The position numbers were made by a program, and so were the translations under genes. Under the pieces are notes generated by a model. That model saw only the letters and a list, made by a program, of their open reading frames with translations. It ran no database searches and was not told the DNA's origin. Below are positions 44,588 to 53,158 of a DNA stretch of 64,000 bases, one piece after another. Numbering within the stretch: position 1 is the first letter of the stretch; every line of letters begins with the position of its first letter. Source of the stretch: Desulfobacca acetoxidans DSM 11109 (GTDB lineage: Bacteria; Desulfobacterota; Desulfobaccia; Desulfobaccales; Desulfobaccaceae); contig NC_015388.1 of the NCBI RefSeq assembly GCF_000195295.1, positions 1,736,001-1,800,000 of the forward strand, written 5' to 3'.

Positions 44588-44698
44588 GGCAAATATGAAC
44601 AATTAAGGTCTCCAATTCCCCCCTTAATCAAAGTTCATATACCATTTTCTCCCCATACCCGCTGACCGGATGCCTCCCCCGTCCGGTCAGTTTTTTTT
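44588..44698 (+). ncRNA. Candidate sigma-54-dependent small RNA with C-rich loops
   Basis: From the predicted start at 44588 to the terminator end is 111 nt without a coding frame. Hairpin 1 pairs ATATGAAC (44593-44600) with GTTCATAT (44633-44640) and ATTAAGG (44602-44608) with CCTTAAT (44622-44628), exposing a loop with UCUCC and UUCCCC. The linker has UCUCCCC (44648-44654). Hairpin 2 is the terminator with CCUCCCCC in its loop. Such C-rich motifs often pair with Shine-Dalgarno sequences. Expression and targets are inference. Confidence 0.7.
44662..44698 (+). terminator. Rho-independent terminator of the small RNA
   Basis: Perfect nine-bp stem CTGACCGGA (44662-44670) with TCCGGTCAG (44682-44690), an 11-base loop and eight T. 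Confidence 0.92.
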
Positions 44699-44780
44699 GG
44701 TAGAACGGCGATAAATTGATCGAGGAGGAAAGGATTACGCTCACCCGATTAATTTATCTGATCAGGTGGGGGGAGTTTGG

Positions 44781-45149
44781 TTACGGGTTAGTCCGATCAG
44801 CGGGTTTTTTCATTTCGGTCAAGCGGTCAAAGCAACCCTCGGCGTCTAGTTGATCCTCTAAAAATCTGGTAATTGTCACCAAGGCAGGGTGTTCTTTAAA
44901 GAGTCGCTGTAGTCCCACCCGATCTCCCCAATTTGGAAAAGGCACGTCAAGCTGAAACTCATCGATAATGACGTGATAGAGTTCGATCTGCTCCATTTCG
45001 GCCTGCCGCATCTGGCCCTCCACCTGGAATAAGAGTTTACGCAGTCGATTCAGGTAGAGTTCCCGTTCCTGAAACTCTCGCCGTTTGTGATCTAAAAGAT
45101 GCAATTTATGCTGGCGGCTCAGTTCACTAAAGGGAATAACGTTGCTCAT
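44781..45149 (-). CDS. Small coiled-coil protein of unknown function
   Basis: 122 residues, mainly charged helices with a probable coiled coil over residues 15-65 (KRREFQERELYLNRLRKLLF and onward), followed by a more structured part (FPNWGDRVGLQRLFKEHPAL). No signal peptide, no known domain. A GAGAGG site precedes the ATG. A questionable small frame lies directly upstream on the same strand. Confidence 0.6.
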   Translation of the reverse strand: MSNVIPFSELSRQHKLHLLDHKRREFQERELYLNRLRKLLFQVEGQMRQAEMEQIELYHVIIDEFQLDVPFPNWGDRVGLQRLFKEHPALVTITRFLEDQLDAEGCFDRLTEMKKPADRTNP

Positions 45150-45177
45150 GGACCTCTCACCTCAGCTCCGAGCAGGT

Positions 45178-45399
45178 TTAACGGGATGGTGCCCGGCGGT
45201 GTTCTGATTGAAAGCGGACCCTAAGTTTGCGTCTTGTTATGGGTGGGGATAATTCAACTATCTTGCCCTTATGTTTCAGATCGATTGAAAATCGGTAAAA
45301 GTTGTCTTTTCCATATCTGAAAAGAGTCCCTCTGCTGCGGTTACATGGTATATATTCTGCCAGCAGCGGAGGATCTCGCTCCTTTGAGCAAGGTAACAT
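45178..45399 (-). CDS. Doubtful small open reading frame
   Basis: 73 residues from the ATG at 45399, basic (ending in SEHRRAPSR), with no known motif and no clear ribosome-binding site. It lies 28 bases before the coiled-coil gene on the same strand, which is the only support. It may be non-coding. Confidence 0.25.
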   Translation of the reverse strand: MLPCSKERDPPLLAEYIPCNRSRGTLFRYGKDNFYRFSIDLKHKGKIVELSPPITRRKLRVRFQSEHRRAPSR

Positions 45400-45403
45400 T
45401 TCA

Positions 45404-45489
45404 GTTGTTTGGGGCGAATACAAGATTCGCTTCTATCGGATGGGCACCGCCCACCATTCCTTGAGCTATTCTCTCAGGTAGCTGAAGTA
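45404..45489 (+). repeat. Dispersed repeats: family C palindrome and family B copy
   Basis: GTTGTTTGGGGCGAA (45404-45418), also found unchanged at 49217-49231, introduces the palindrome GCGAATACAAGATTCGC (family C). It is followed by family B (GGGCACCGCCCACCAT then CTATTCTCTCAGGTAGCTGAAG segments, 45442-45489). The rest up to hisI (45490-45604) shows no gene. Confidence 0.6.
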
Positions 45490-45604
45490 TACTGAGCAAG
45501 TCAAGGTACGTTTCTAATGTATCATTCCGGGTTGCAGATTCAAGGTAAAAAGAGTATTTTGCTATAATAATCAGAAATTGTGCTTGATGCCGAAGGGGTA
45601 GAGT

Positions 45605-45982
45605 ATGAACCTAAATTTTGAGAAACTTGATGGCCTGCTTCCCGCCATCATCCAGGACGCCGCTACCGGAGAGGTGTTGATGCTGGGGTTTATGAATCCC
45701 GAGGCCTGGGAAAAGACCCTGGCCACCGGCCGGGTCCACTATTTTAGCCGCACCCGTCAAAAACTATGGTGTAAGGGGGAGACCTCGGGCCATATCCAGT
45801 TGGTAAAGGAAATTTATCTCGACTGCGATGATGACACGGTTCTGATCAAAGTTGAACAGGTGGGGGGCGCCGCCTGCCACACGGGTTATCGCAGTTGTTT
45901 TTATCGTTGTTTGGAAAAAGGCGCCGTCAAAACCGTCGGCGTTCGGGTCTTTGATCCACAGGAGGTGTATGGGCGTGAATAA
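45605..45982 (+). CDS. hisI: Phosphoribosyl-AMP cyclohydrolase
   Basis: Third step of histidine synthesis. The 125-residue stand-alone form has [21 protein letters not shown] in parts, [12 protein letters not shown] with metal-binding Asp residues, and [11 protein letters not shown] with metal-binding Cys residues. No fused phosphoribosyl-ATP pyrophosphohydrolase domain. GGGGTAGAG upstream serves as ribosome-binding site. It overlaps hisG by 14 bases. Confidence 0.95.
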   Translation: MNLNFEKLDGLLPAIIQDAATGEVLMLGFMNPEAWEKTLATGRVHYFSRTRQKLWCKGETSGHIQLVKEIYLDCDDDTVLIKVEQVGGAACHTGYRSCFYRCLEKGAVKTVGVRVFDPQEVYGRE

Positions 45983-46850
45983 CTTGAAGTTGGGGATACC
46001 CAAAGGGAGCCTGGAAAAGGCCACCATCGAGCTGTTTGGCAAATCTGGCTGGAAGATCAGCGTCAACGGCCGCAGTTATTTTCCTGATATTGATGATCCG
46101 GAGATAAGCTGCTCCATGTGCCGAGCCCAGGAGATGTCCCGCTATGTGGAAAACGGCACACTTGACTGCGGTCTGACCGGAAAAGACTGGATTATGGAGA
46201 ACGATTCGCAGGTGACGGTGGCCGCCGATCTCGTGTACTCCAAGGTTAGTAAGAACCCGGCCCGCTGGGTGCTGGCGGTTCCCAAGGAGTCGCCTTATCA
46301 ACGGCCCGAGGACTTGGCCGGCAGGAAGATCGCCACCGAATTGGTCAATTTTACCAAGAGGTATTTTGCTGAGCGCCATATTCCCGTTAAAGTGGAATTT
46401 TCCTGGGGGGCCACCGAAGCCAAGGTAGGAGCCGGGCTGGCTGATGCCATCGTCGAAGTCACTGAAACCGGTAGCACTATCCGTGCCCATGGTCTCAAGA
46501 TCATCCACGAGCTTTTACAGACCAATACCCAGTTTATCGTTAACAACGACGTCTGGGAAAAGGACTCCTGGAAGAGGGAGAAAATCGAGAATCTCATTCT
46601 GCTGCTGAAAGGAGCGCTGCGGGCTGATAGGATGGTGGGTCTGAAAATGAACGTGCCGGAGGCAAATATGGAAAAGATGGTGAGTATCCTTCCCTGCCTG
46701 CAGGCGCCGACAATTGCCTCACTCTATCATACCGACTGGTACTCTGTGGAAGTTATCGTGGAACAGGCCAAGGTCCGCAATCTTATCCCGCAGTTGATCA
46801 AATTCGGGGCCACCGGCATCATCGAATACCCCCTGTATAAGGTGATCTAG
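45969..46850 (+). CDS. hisG: ATP phosphoribosyltransferase, long form
   Basis: First and feedback-controlled step of histidine synthesis. The frame starts [27 protein letters not shown] and [12 protein letters not shown] follow; the C-terminal part (residues 215-293, ending in [14 protein letters not shown]) is the histidine-binding domain of the long HisG form. ATG 45969 is chosen because ACAGGAGGTGT lies directly upstream; the frame is open further 5' inside hisI. Operon with hisI. Confidence 0.95.
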   Translation: MGVNNLKLGIPKGSLEKATIELFGKSGWKISVNGRSYFPDIDDPEISCSMCRAQEMSRYVENGTLDCGLTGKDWIMENDSQVTVAADLVYSKVSKNPARWVLAVPKESPYQRPEDLAGRKIATELVNFTKRYFAERHIPVKVEFSWGATEAKVGAGLADAIVEVTETGSTIRAHGLKIIHELLQTNTQFIVNNDVWEKDSWKREKIENLILLLKGALRADRMVGLKMNVPEANMEKMVSILPCLQAPTIASLYHTDWYSVEVIVEQAKVRNLIPQLIKFGATGIIEYPLYKVI

Positions 46851-47289
46851 CGTTTTTCCGGTTCCCGACCTGAAGTCCATCAGTTCTGACTGCTTTCCCT
46901 GATAGTCGCCAGGGGATTGCCCGAGGTCTGGCCGTCCTTGAGTTGTTGTCCATATAAATTAGTATATTCTGGTGATCACAACGAAGCATGAAAACAGAAC
47001 CGTGGCAGCTGCTCACAATAATGTTTTTGCTGCTCACGGCTCACGGCTCACCGCTCACTGTTTTTATACAAGTGCTCATGTTCTGCCGAACACAACGAAG
47101 CATGAAAACAGAATCGTGGCGGCTGCTCACAATAATGTTTTTGCTGCTCACGGCTCACGGCTCACGGCTCACGGCTCACTGTTTTTATATAAGTTCACAT
47201 GTTCTGCCGAACACAACGAAGCATGAAAACAGAATCGTGGCGGCTGCTCACAATAATGTTTTTGCTGCTCACGGCTTACGGCTCACGGC
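46851..47289. other. Intergenic region dominated by a tandem repeat
   Basis: No gene is supported. The first 125 bases are unremarkable; from 46978 onward a roughly 114-121-bp repeat extends into the end of the TPR lipoprotein gene. The open frames here exist only because the repeat lacks stops in those frames. Confidence 0.6.
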
Positions 47290-47315
47290 TCACGGCTCAC
47301 TGTTTTTATACAAGT
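46978..47315 (+). repeat. Tandem repeat, about three copies of 114-121 bp
   Basis: Unit starts ACAACGAAGCATGAAAACAG at 46978, 47092 and 47213. Each unit contains CTCACAATAATGTTTTTGCTG followed by a variable number of CGGCTCA heptamers and CACTGTTTTTATA. Copy length differs by the heptamer count, so it probably varies by slippage. The third copy forms the last codons and stop of the TPR gene on the other strand. Confidence 0.85.
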
Positions 47316-48183
47316 GCAGGGAGCGGCCCAGATTCCCGACGGCGTTGACCCGCCGGAGTCCGGTCAGACAAGTCTGGACCTTGGCGAGGTTACCCAAGGC
47401 TGCATATACTTCCGAAGAGCGGGCGTAGTACTGAAACGACTGCGCCGGGTCTCCTCGTAGCTCCCAGGCTTCCGCCAGTCCTAAAAGGTCGGCCGCCATG
47501 GCCGACTTCTGGAGCAGTTTGCGATCAGCGGCCAGGGCCTGGCTGAAAAAAGCTACGGCGCCCTCGGCGTTGCCCTGGCTGAGAGCCAACCTGCCGTGCT
47601 GGTAGTTCCAAGCTCCCTGTACTGCAGGATCCTGGGCCATACCACGGGCCTGTTCCAAAAAGCCGGCGGCGGTTGCGGTGTCCTGCTGGTCCAGGGCCAG
47701 TCCGGCCGCCTGGCACAGCACCTGGCCTTGCACCCTGGCGGCCCTGGCCTGCTGGGCCATCTGCAGGGCCATTGTGAGATACTGTTCGGCTTTTGGCAGA
47801 TCGCCGACTTTTTGCGCCACGGTGGCCAGGTTGGCGAGGTTTGTTGCTGCCCCGGATCGATTTCCCAGGTCCTGGTTCATATCAAGCGCCCGCTGGAAAA
47901 GGTCTCGGGCGGCGGCAGCATCGCCCCGTGCCAGGGCCAGGGCCCCCAGGTTATTCAATTGGATGGCTGTACCGGAGGGATTATCGATACTCCGATTGAT
48001 GCCCAGCGATTTCTGGAAGGCTTTCTCCGCCCGTTGCAGCTCCCCCTGGGAGAAGCATTCCTCCCCCTGGATGCTGGCATCCAAAGCTCGATTGACCTGG
48101 CGTCCGAAGGGATCATAGCGCCCGCCGCAGCCGGCAGCCAGGAAAGCTAACAGGCAGAGCGTGGCGCAATAGTCAAGGCGCAT
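47290..48183 (-). CDS. TPR-repeat lipoprotein
   Basis: 297 residues. A lipoprotein signal ends in the lipobox LAAGC. Several TPR units follow (for example QLNNLGALALARGDAAAARDLF, seen in parts, and ATNLANLATVAQKVGDLPKAE), a scaffold for protein binding. It overlaps the MlaD-like gene upstream by 11 bases, so it may serve the same envelope system. The last five residues (KNSEP) and the stop codon come from the adjacent tandem repeat, which suggests the original C-terminus was replaced. Confidence 0.8.
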   Translation of the reverse strand: MRLDYCATLCLLAFLAAGCGGRYDPFGRQVNRALDASIQGEECFSQGELQRAEKAFQKSLGINRSIDNPSGTAIQLNNLGALALARGDAAAARDLFQRALDMNQDLGNRSGAATNLANLATVAQKVGDLPKAEQYLTMALQMAQQARAARVQGQVLCQAAGLALDQQDTATAAGFLEQARGMAQDPAVQGAWNYQHGRLALSQGNAEGAVAFFSQALAADRKLLQKSAMAADLLGLAEAWELRGDPAQSFQYYARSSEVYAALGNLAKVQTCLTGLRRVNAVGNLGRSLHLYKNSEP

Positions 48184-49126
48184 GGCGCGGCTCCACGTGG
48201 ATCGGTTGGCTAGGAGGTGTCTCGGGCAGGGTCATCTTAACGATTGGGTTGGCTTTCACGGCGTCCAGGACCTCTTTGCCGGTACGGGCCGCCTCATCGG
48301 TCGTTTCCAGCAGCCCCGGTAGTTTCCGGGCGGCGTCCTGAAGCTCTGTGAGGAGGTTTTTAACCTGGTCAAGCTGTTGCCCGACGTTGTGAACCAGTCC
48401 GGGCACGTTCTCCGATGCCGCCTTGAGGTTTTTGGTAAGTTCTTCTGAGTTTTTCAAGATGGCCTCCACCCGACTCAGGGCCAATTCCAGACGGCCGTAA
48501 AAATCCTTCTGCATCAGCAGTTGCCCCAAGGTTCCCTTGGCCTCTAAGATGCTCACCAATACAGCATCGAAGTTATTGAGGGTAGTCAAAAGCTTCTGCT
48601 CATGGCTCTTGAGCTGCTCGCTTAGGAAGGCCATATTGGAAACAAACTGCTTGGCTTTCCGGAGGCTCTCCTCGGGTTGAAACTCTTCCAGATAATCGGC
48701 CAGGGTCTTCTGTACCCGGGAGGGGATGGTCCCATAAGCTTCGATGGGCGGATAGCCATAGGTACCAGGGCTGATGCTAAGAAACTCGCTGCCAAGAATA
48801 GTTGGACTTTCCACTTCGGCAATGGAGTCCAATCGGATCAAGTCACTGTATTCGGCGTCGACTCTGATGGTGATGACTACCTGATTTTCATCGCGCAACC
48901 GGCTGATGCGCAGACGGGTCACCTTGCCGATTTCGGTGTTAAACATTTTGACTGCCGATCCGGGTTGGAGATTGTAGCTCTGCGGAAATTTCACCTGATA
49001 CGTCTGCTGTCGCTGAAACCAGCCCTTGCCCAGGCCGATGAGCAGAACCAGACTCACCCCCACAATCAGGGTCAGGAACAGGAATAGACCGGCCAATTTT
49101 TCACTGCGGGTATAGGTTTTTATCAT
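48173..49126 (-). CDS. MlaD/MCE-family lipid transport protein
   Basis: About 317 residues. One N-terminal transmembrane helix (LAGLFLFLTLIVGVSLVLLI in parts) is followed by an MCE domain (residues about 40-115, with SYNLQPGSAVKMFNTEIGKV) and a long helical C-terminal part (residues 150-290). MCE proteins form rings binding lipids in the periplasm; here the companion permease and ATPase are absent from the neighbourhood. ATG 49126 is preferred to a TTG at 49144. Operon with the TPR lipoprotein. Confidence 0.86.
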   Translation of the reverse strand: MIKTYTRSEKLAGLFLFLTLIVGVSLVLLIGLGKGWFQRQQTYQVKFPQSYNLQPGSAVKMFNTEIGKVTRLRISRLRDENQVVITIRVDAEYSDLIRLDSIAEVESPTILGSEFLSISPGTYGYPPIEAYGTIPSRVQKTLADYLEEFQPEESLRKAKQFVSNMAFLSEQLKSHEQKLLTTLNNFDAVLVSILEAKGTLGQLLMQKDFYGRLELALSRVEAILKNSEELTKNLKAASENVPGLVHNVGQQLDQVKNLLTELQDAARKLPGLLETTDEAARTGKEVLDAVKANPIVKMTLPETPPSQPIHVEPRHAP

Positions 49127-49216
49127 GCCGGCAAATGTCCTCAACAGGTTTCGGCAAGTGGGGTCGGTGCTTCAGGTGTTTCAAACGAAAACTTTAAAAT
49201 AAAACGTAACACTTAA

Positions 49217-49246
49217 GTTGTTTGGGGCGAACACCGGATTTGCCCC
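49217..49246. repeat. Dispersed repeat family C, copy 3
   Basis: GTTGTTTGGGGCGAA leading into an imperfect palindrome GGGGCGAA...TTTGCCCC (49224-49246). The first 15 bases match the copy at 45404-45418 exactly. Confidence 0.55.
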
Positions 49247-49276
49247 TACGGATGGGCCTGTTAGTTCGGACCAGAT

Positions 49277-50125
49277 TTAATAATCGGCCAGGCGGCGGAT
49301 GATGCCGGGTATAGTGGCGGTGGCCAACTCGGCTAAAGAGCCCCCGCCCAAAACCACCTGTAGCGGAATCTTTAAAGCCTCAGCAGTGTCGAGCATAACC
49401 TGGCAGATCTGGAAAAAGGCCTTTTCGGTTAAGCCGATGGAGCCGTAATCGTATTTATGGGTATCGAAACCGTAGTACCAGACTAACAGTTCAGGCTTGA
49501 AGTCCAGGACAAGTGGAATGTGGCTTTGCACCGCCGCGAGATATTCCTGATCAGGATCTTGGCGCCAAGAATACTGATAGACGTCAACGTCGATCTTAGT
49601 GCCGTCCTCGGACCGGTAATCTTCGTCGCAAAAGCACAGATGTAAAACCTCCGGGTCATGCTGCACCAATTGTCGGGTGCCATCCCCGTGATGGGCATCG
49701 GTGTCGACTATGGCAAAACGCCGCAATGACGTGACTTCCCGAACCTGGGTCAGGGCGATGACCACGTCGTTAAAGCAGCAGGCCCCCCAAAAACTCCGGT
49801 AACCGGCATGATGTCCGCCGGCGCCGATAAAGCAGAAAGCCCGGTCCAATTCTCCTTTGGCCAGCGCCTCCATAGCTGCCACGACGCCGCCCACCGATTC
49901 GTAGGCAGTGGAACACATCCGGTCCCGGGCTACTCCTTGGAGCATTTCCGGGGCGTGCACTTTGAGAATCAATTCCTTTGAGGCGCGTGGGCATTCAAAT
50001 AAGCTGATTTCCGGTCGCTGCAGTAATTCCTCCAAGGCCTCGGGAAAATCACGCAGACGGTTGCCTACTGTGAGGTAGCTTTTACGACTGAATGATGGAT
50101 GGTAAAAGATGCCGATCCGCGCCAT
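49277..50125 (-). CDS. Histone-deacetylase-family protein
   Basis: About 282 residues of the arginase/deacetylase fold. Zinc and catalytic motifs are in place: GAGGHHAGYRSFWGACCFND, VDTDAHHGDG and GFDTH. Bacterial members deacetylate polyamines, acetoin-related or small acyl substrates; the target here is unknown. The ATG at 50125 has GGAGGGGGG upstream, while the frame extends to 50248 without conserved residues. Confidence 0.9.
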   Translation of the reverse strand: MARIGIFYHPSFSRKSYLTVGNRLRDFPEALEELLQRPEISLFECPRASKELILKVHAPEMLQGVARDRMCSTAYESVGGVVAAMEALAKGELDRAFCFIGAGGHHAGYRSFWGACCFNDVVIALTQVREVTSLRRFAIVDTDAHHGDGTRQLVQHDPEVLHLCFCDEDYRSEDGTKIDVDVYQYSWRQDPDQEYLAAVQSHIPLVLDFKPELLVWYYGFDTHKYDYGSIGLTEKAFFQICQVMLDTAEALKIPLQVVLGGGSLAELATATIPGIIRRLADY

Positions 50126-50417
50126 ATATCCCCCCTCCCTCAAGGCTGATCGCTGAACTTTTAATATAATAATTCGTTTCTCTTGAAATTCATAGCTGAT
50201 GGCTGAATGCTTAAAGATATGATATGCTATTTTCCTTTCTAATAGCAATAAAATCTGTGGTTTTCAAGGGTGTCGCTCTGAGGAAACGGGTGATCGGCTT
50301 TTGCAATTGACAGTCATAAAAATATTTTGATAAACTCACCACTTAGGTTAAATAGCGTCATGAGATGCACGTATTTGGCGTTTCCAGTCCCTGCGATGGC
50401 AATCATGAGGGAAATCG

Positions 50418-51050
50418 ATGTCAGTGTTCAGGTGGATCTTAGTACTTGCTTTGGTTGGAATTGTAGGGATCTTGGGATGGAGCACGTCTTTGCATGCGGG
50501 GAAGGAGCAGCAGATGCAGTTGAGCGAACAGGATAAAAAGACCCTGCACGAGATTGCCCGCCAGAGTATTGGCGCCGTTTTGCAGAACCAATCACCCCCG
50601 GCTCTGACGATCAGGTCGCCGATTCTGAAAGAAAGACGGGGTGCCTTTGTTACCCTGCATCTTCAGGGGCAGTTGCGCGGCTGTATCGGTCTGATCCAAG
50701 CCGTCAAGCCTCTGGCTCAGGCTATCCAGGAGATGGCCCGGGCGGCGGCCTTTCAGGACCCGCGCTTTCCACCATTGACCCCCCGGGAATTCAAGGATGT
50801 TGATATCGAGATTTCGGTATTGACGCCACTGCGCTTAATCGGGAGCGTCGATGAAATTCAGGTCGGTGTCCACGGACTGTATATTGAGAAAGGATTTCAC
50901 CGCGGGTTGTTGCTGCCCCAGGTGGCCACAGAGCATCATTGGGATAGGGATACTTTTCTGCAACACACCTGTCTAAAAGCTGGCCTTTCTCCCGAGGCCT
51001 GGCGGGATCCGGAAGCCAAAATCTACGCTTTCAGTGCTGACATTTTTTAA
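50418..51050 (+). CDS. AMMECR1-domain protein with N-terminal membrane segment
   Basis: 210 residues: a hydrophobic N-terminal segment (WILVLALVGIVGILGWS) then an AMMECR1 domain with the family motif GQLRGCIG (residues about 80-90) and FQDPRFPPLT. AMMECR1 proteins usually accompany Memo and a radical SAM enzyme; neither is next to it. The exported or anchored form is less common. GAGGGA precedes the ATG. The DUF2333 gene follows after 59 bases. Confidence 0.85.
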   Translation: MSVFRWILVLALVGIVGILGWSTSLHAGKEQQMQLSEQDKKTLHEIARQSIGAVLQNQSPPALTIRSPILKERRGAFVTLHLQGQLRGCIGLIQAVKPLAQAIQEMARAAAFQDPRFPPLTPREFKDVDIEISVLTPLRLIGSVDEIQVGVHGLYIEKGFHRGLLLPQVATEHHWDRDTFLQHTCLKAGLSPEAWRDPEAKIYAFSADIF

Positions 51051-51109
51051 CCAAAAAGCCGGACGGAGATTCCGGGCTGGCACCGTCAAACTTTCCATTG
51101 AGGTTGATA

Positions 51110-52306
51110 ATGACCATTCCCAATACTTCGCCTGAAGAGACACTGCCGACGCCGTCTCCACCCTCCCCGCCGCCAAGCGGGTGGCGTCGCTATCGCCTCA
51201 TCATTATCTGTTTGGTGATACTGGTTTTTCTCGTTTATATCTTCGCCGCTTCGGAATCCAAGAGGGTTCAACAGACTATTCCACCGGAAGAGATTGTTGC
51301 CAAAAGCACGGAGCCGACGATTGGATTAGAGACCGAGGTTCCGGAGAGATTGCCGGAGCCTGAGCCAGCCCCGGTCAGACCTGCTCCGAGCATTGTTCCC
51401 GAGGCGGGCAAACCATCTGAGCGGCCTGAACCAAAGATCGGCGGCTTACCGGGGAAACCGGGGGAACCGACCGAGGAGAAGACCACGACGTTGCCGCCGC
51501 TGCCCCTGCCCAGCCCGGTCGTAGAGGCGAGCGGCAGAAAGGTGAAAGGTGAGGCCTTCACCCGCTCCTTAATCAAGATTATGGATGATGAGGTGAATAA
51601 GTCCTTCTTCGGATGGCGGCCCAATACCATTATCTTCGGCATCTTCGGCCTGACGGACGATAAAAATAACCTCCAGCTCGGGGTTCTGGAAGTGGCCCGG
51701 CGGACCGCGGTCGTGCTCAATGAAAATATGAGCCGGTTCGCCATGACCGAAGCCCAAAACCCCTATCTGAATGAGGCCATGAATTTCTTTATGGTCAGTG
51801 CCGACAAGTATTGGTTTCCTTCTGCTTCCGGCAAATATCGGGAGGCAATGTCGGATTTGGAGAGATACATCGACGATCTAAAGAACAATCGCAGCCGGTT
51901 TTATACCCGGGTGGATAATCTCATTGCCCTGATGAACCATTTCCGCGATCTCCTGGGGAGCGCCTTTCATAATCTTATCAAAGATACCGAGGCGGATGGC
52001 AAGTCCATTTCCTGGTTTGTCTGCGATGATTATTTTTATTTTTCCCAGGGCGTGGCCCTGGGAATGGCGGAGGTGTTAGAGGGGGTCAAGGAGGATTTCG
52101 CCGACCAGCTCCAGAAGAAGAACTCTTTTAAATTAGTGGAAGATGCCATCCACGCCCTGCACACCGGAGCCCATTTAAGTCCCTGGATTGTCACCAATGC
52201 CGCCAAAGATGGCATCCTGGCCAATCATCGGGCTAATATGGCCACCTATATCGGGGAGGCCGAGCATGTTATCTCTACCCTGGTGACGGTGTTGGCTACG
52301 AACTGA
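51110..52306 (+). CDS. DUF2333 family membrane-anchored protein
   Basis: About 398 residues: an N-terminal Pro-rich tail, one transmembrane helix (LIIICLVILVFLVYIFA), a Pro/Glu-rich linker (residues 60-140) and a C-terminal DUF2333 region (NKSFFGWRPNTIIFGIFGL then ADKYWFPSASGKYREAM). The family has no known biochemical function. ATG 51110 has TTGAGG eight bases upstream. Transcribed after the AMMECR1 gene. Confidence 0.85.
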   Translation: MTIPNTSPEETLPTPSPPSPPPSGWRRYRLIIICLVILVFLVYIFAASESKRVQQTIPPEEIVAKSTEPTIGLETEVPERLPEPEPAPVRPAPSIVPEAGKPSERPEPKIGGLPGKPGEPTEEKTTTLPPLPLPSPVVEASGRKVKGEAFTRSLIKIMDDEVNKSFFGWRPNTIIFGIFGLTDDKNNLQLGVLEVARRTAVVLNENMSRFAMTEAQNPYLNEAMNFFMVSADKYWFPSASGKYREAMSDLERYIDDLKNNRSRFYTRVDNLIALMNHFRDLLGSAFHNLIKDTEADGKSISWFVCDDYFYFSQGVALGMAEVLEGVKEDFADQLQKKNSFKLVEDAIHALHTGAHLSPWIVTNAAKDGILANHRANMATYIGEAEHVISTLVTVLATN

Positions 52307-52362
52307 AACGGGTTTCTCCGGTTGCTGGCTTCCGGTTATCGCACAAGGTCGGCTGGAGAGAA

Positions 52363-52393
52363 GCCAAAGGCGGGGTCGAACCCCGCCTTTGGC
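52363..52393. terminator. Bidirectional hairpin between convergent genes
   Basis: Perfect 14-bp stem GCCAAAGGCGGGGT (52363-52376) with ACCCCGCCTTTGGC (52380-52393) and a three-base loop. There is no long T run on either side, so it is a strong hairpin with likely terminator function for one or both converging genes. Confidence 0.65.
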
Positions 52394-52420
52394 GTTGGAA
52401 TATTACCGGTTAGTCATGGT

Positions 52421-53125
52421 TTAGTCTTTGCGCCTCCGGAGACAGGCCGCCAGACGGGCCAGGCCGGTGCCCAAGAGGAGCATGGCACCTGGGAGGGGGA
52501 CGGTGTTGACCAGTTCCGAACTTTCAGGAAGTCCCTGTATTTTAATAGCCACCGCCAAGCCGTTTTCAGGGAAGGAATCTTCAGTGGTATAAGGGCCAGG
52601 GTATAGCACGGCTGCCTTATATAATCCATCGAAGACAGCCTGGGTATTGAATCCTGTTTTAGGGTTAAAATAGAGGGATAACGATTCTCCGAAGCCGATA
52701 CCTTTCTCGACGGGTTCTGTTTTGTTGAATTCTAAACCCATGAGAAAATCACCATCTTTTTTAAAATAGGATTTGAATTCCGGTACGGCTTCAGTAAGCG
52801 GGATCAAATCAATATTTCCCGACCATGCCATAGCATAATTGGTGTCCAGGATACCATCATAGAAGGCGATTTTAGTGATCGCACTGTCATTTGGTGGGTT
52901 TGAATAATTGTAGCTGAATTTAAAGAGCAGCGAATAGCCGGAGATCAAATCGCCAGGCTCATCGCTAACGTACATTTCGGAAGCCAAACCGGCCTTCGCC
53001 CCTTCTATCAGGTCACCACCAAAGGGGTAAAAGAAGTAGGTTGCAGTAGTTGCAGCGGCTTGACCTACGGATAATACGATAACGAGACCCAGCGCCAACA
53101 CGAGTATTTTACTAGTTCTTTTCAC
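52421..53125 (-). CDS. Secreted protein with VPLPG/PEP-CTERM-type sorting signal
   Basis: About 234 residues: signal peptide (ILVLALGLVIVLSVGQAAA), a beta-rich middle, and a C-terminal VPLPGAMLLLGTGL helix followed by RLAACLRRRK. This is a tripartite PEP-CTERM/VPLPA-type sorting signal processed by exosortase-like enzymes. The start is a GTG at 53125 preceded by GGAGG; the upstream ATG at 53127 is followed by a stop. A sigma-54 promoter lies 240 bases upstream. No exosortase gene is in the window. Confidence 0.8.
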   Translation of the reverse strand: MKRTSKILVLALGLVIVLSVGQAAATTATYFFYPFGGDLIEGAKAGLASEMYVSDEPGDLISGYSLLFKFSYNYSNPPNDSAITKIAFYDGILDTNYAMAWSGNIDLIPLTEAVPEFKSYFKKDGDFLMGLEFNKTEPVEKGIGFGESLSLYFNPKTGFNTQAVFDGLYKAAVLYPGPYTTEDSFPENGLAVAIKIQGLPESSELVNTVPLPGAMLLLGTGLARLAACLRRRKD

Positions 53126-53158
53126 ATCTTCTTCCTCCGTATTCCCTTTCGGGAGCAA

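Noticed and set aside
46978-47315. Possible CRISPR array
   Set aside because: The repeats are over 110 bp, directly joined, without unique spacers, and no cas genes are near.
46972-47428. Open frames of 84 and 146 codons across the tandem repeat
   Set aside because: They arise from the repeat in two frames, have no ribosome-binding site and no protein-like composition.
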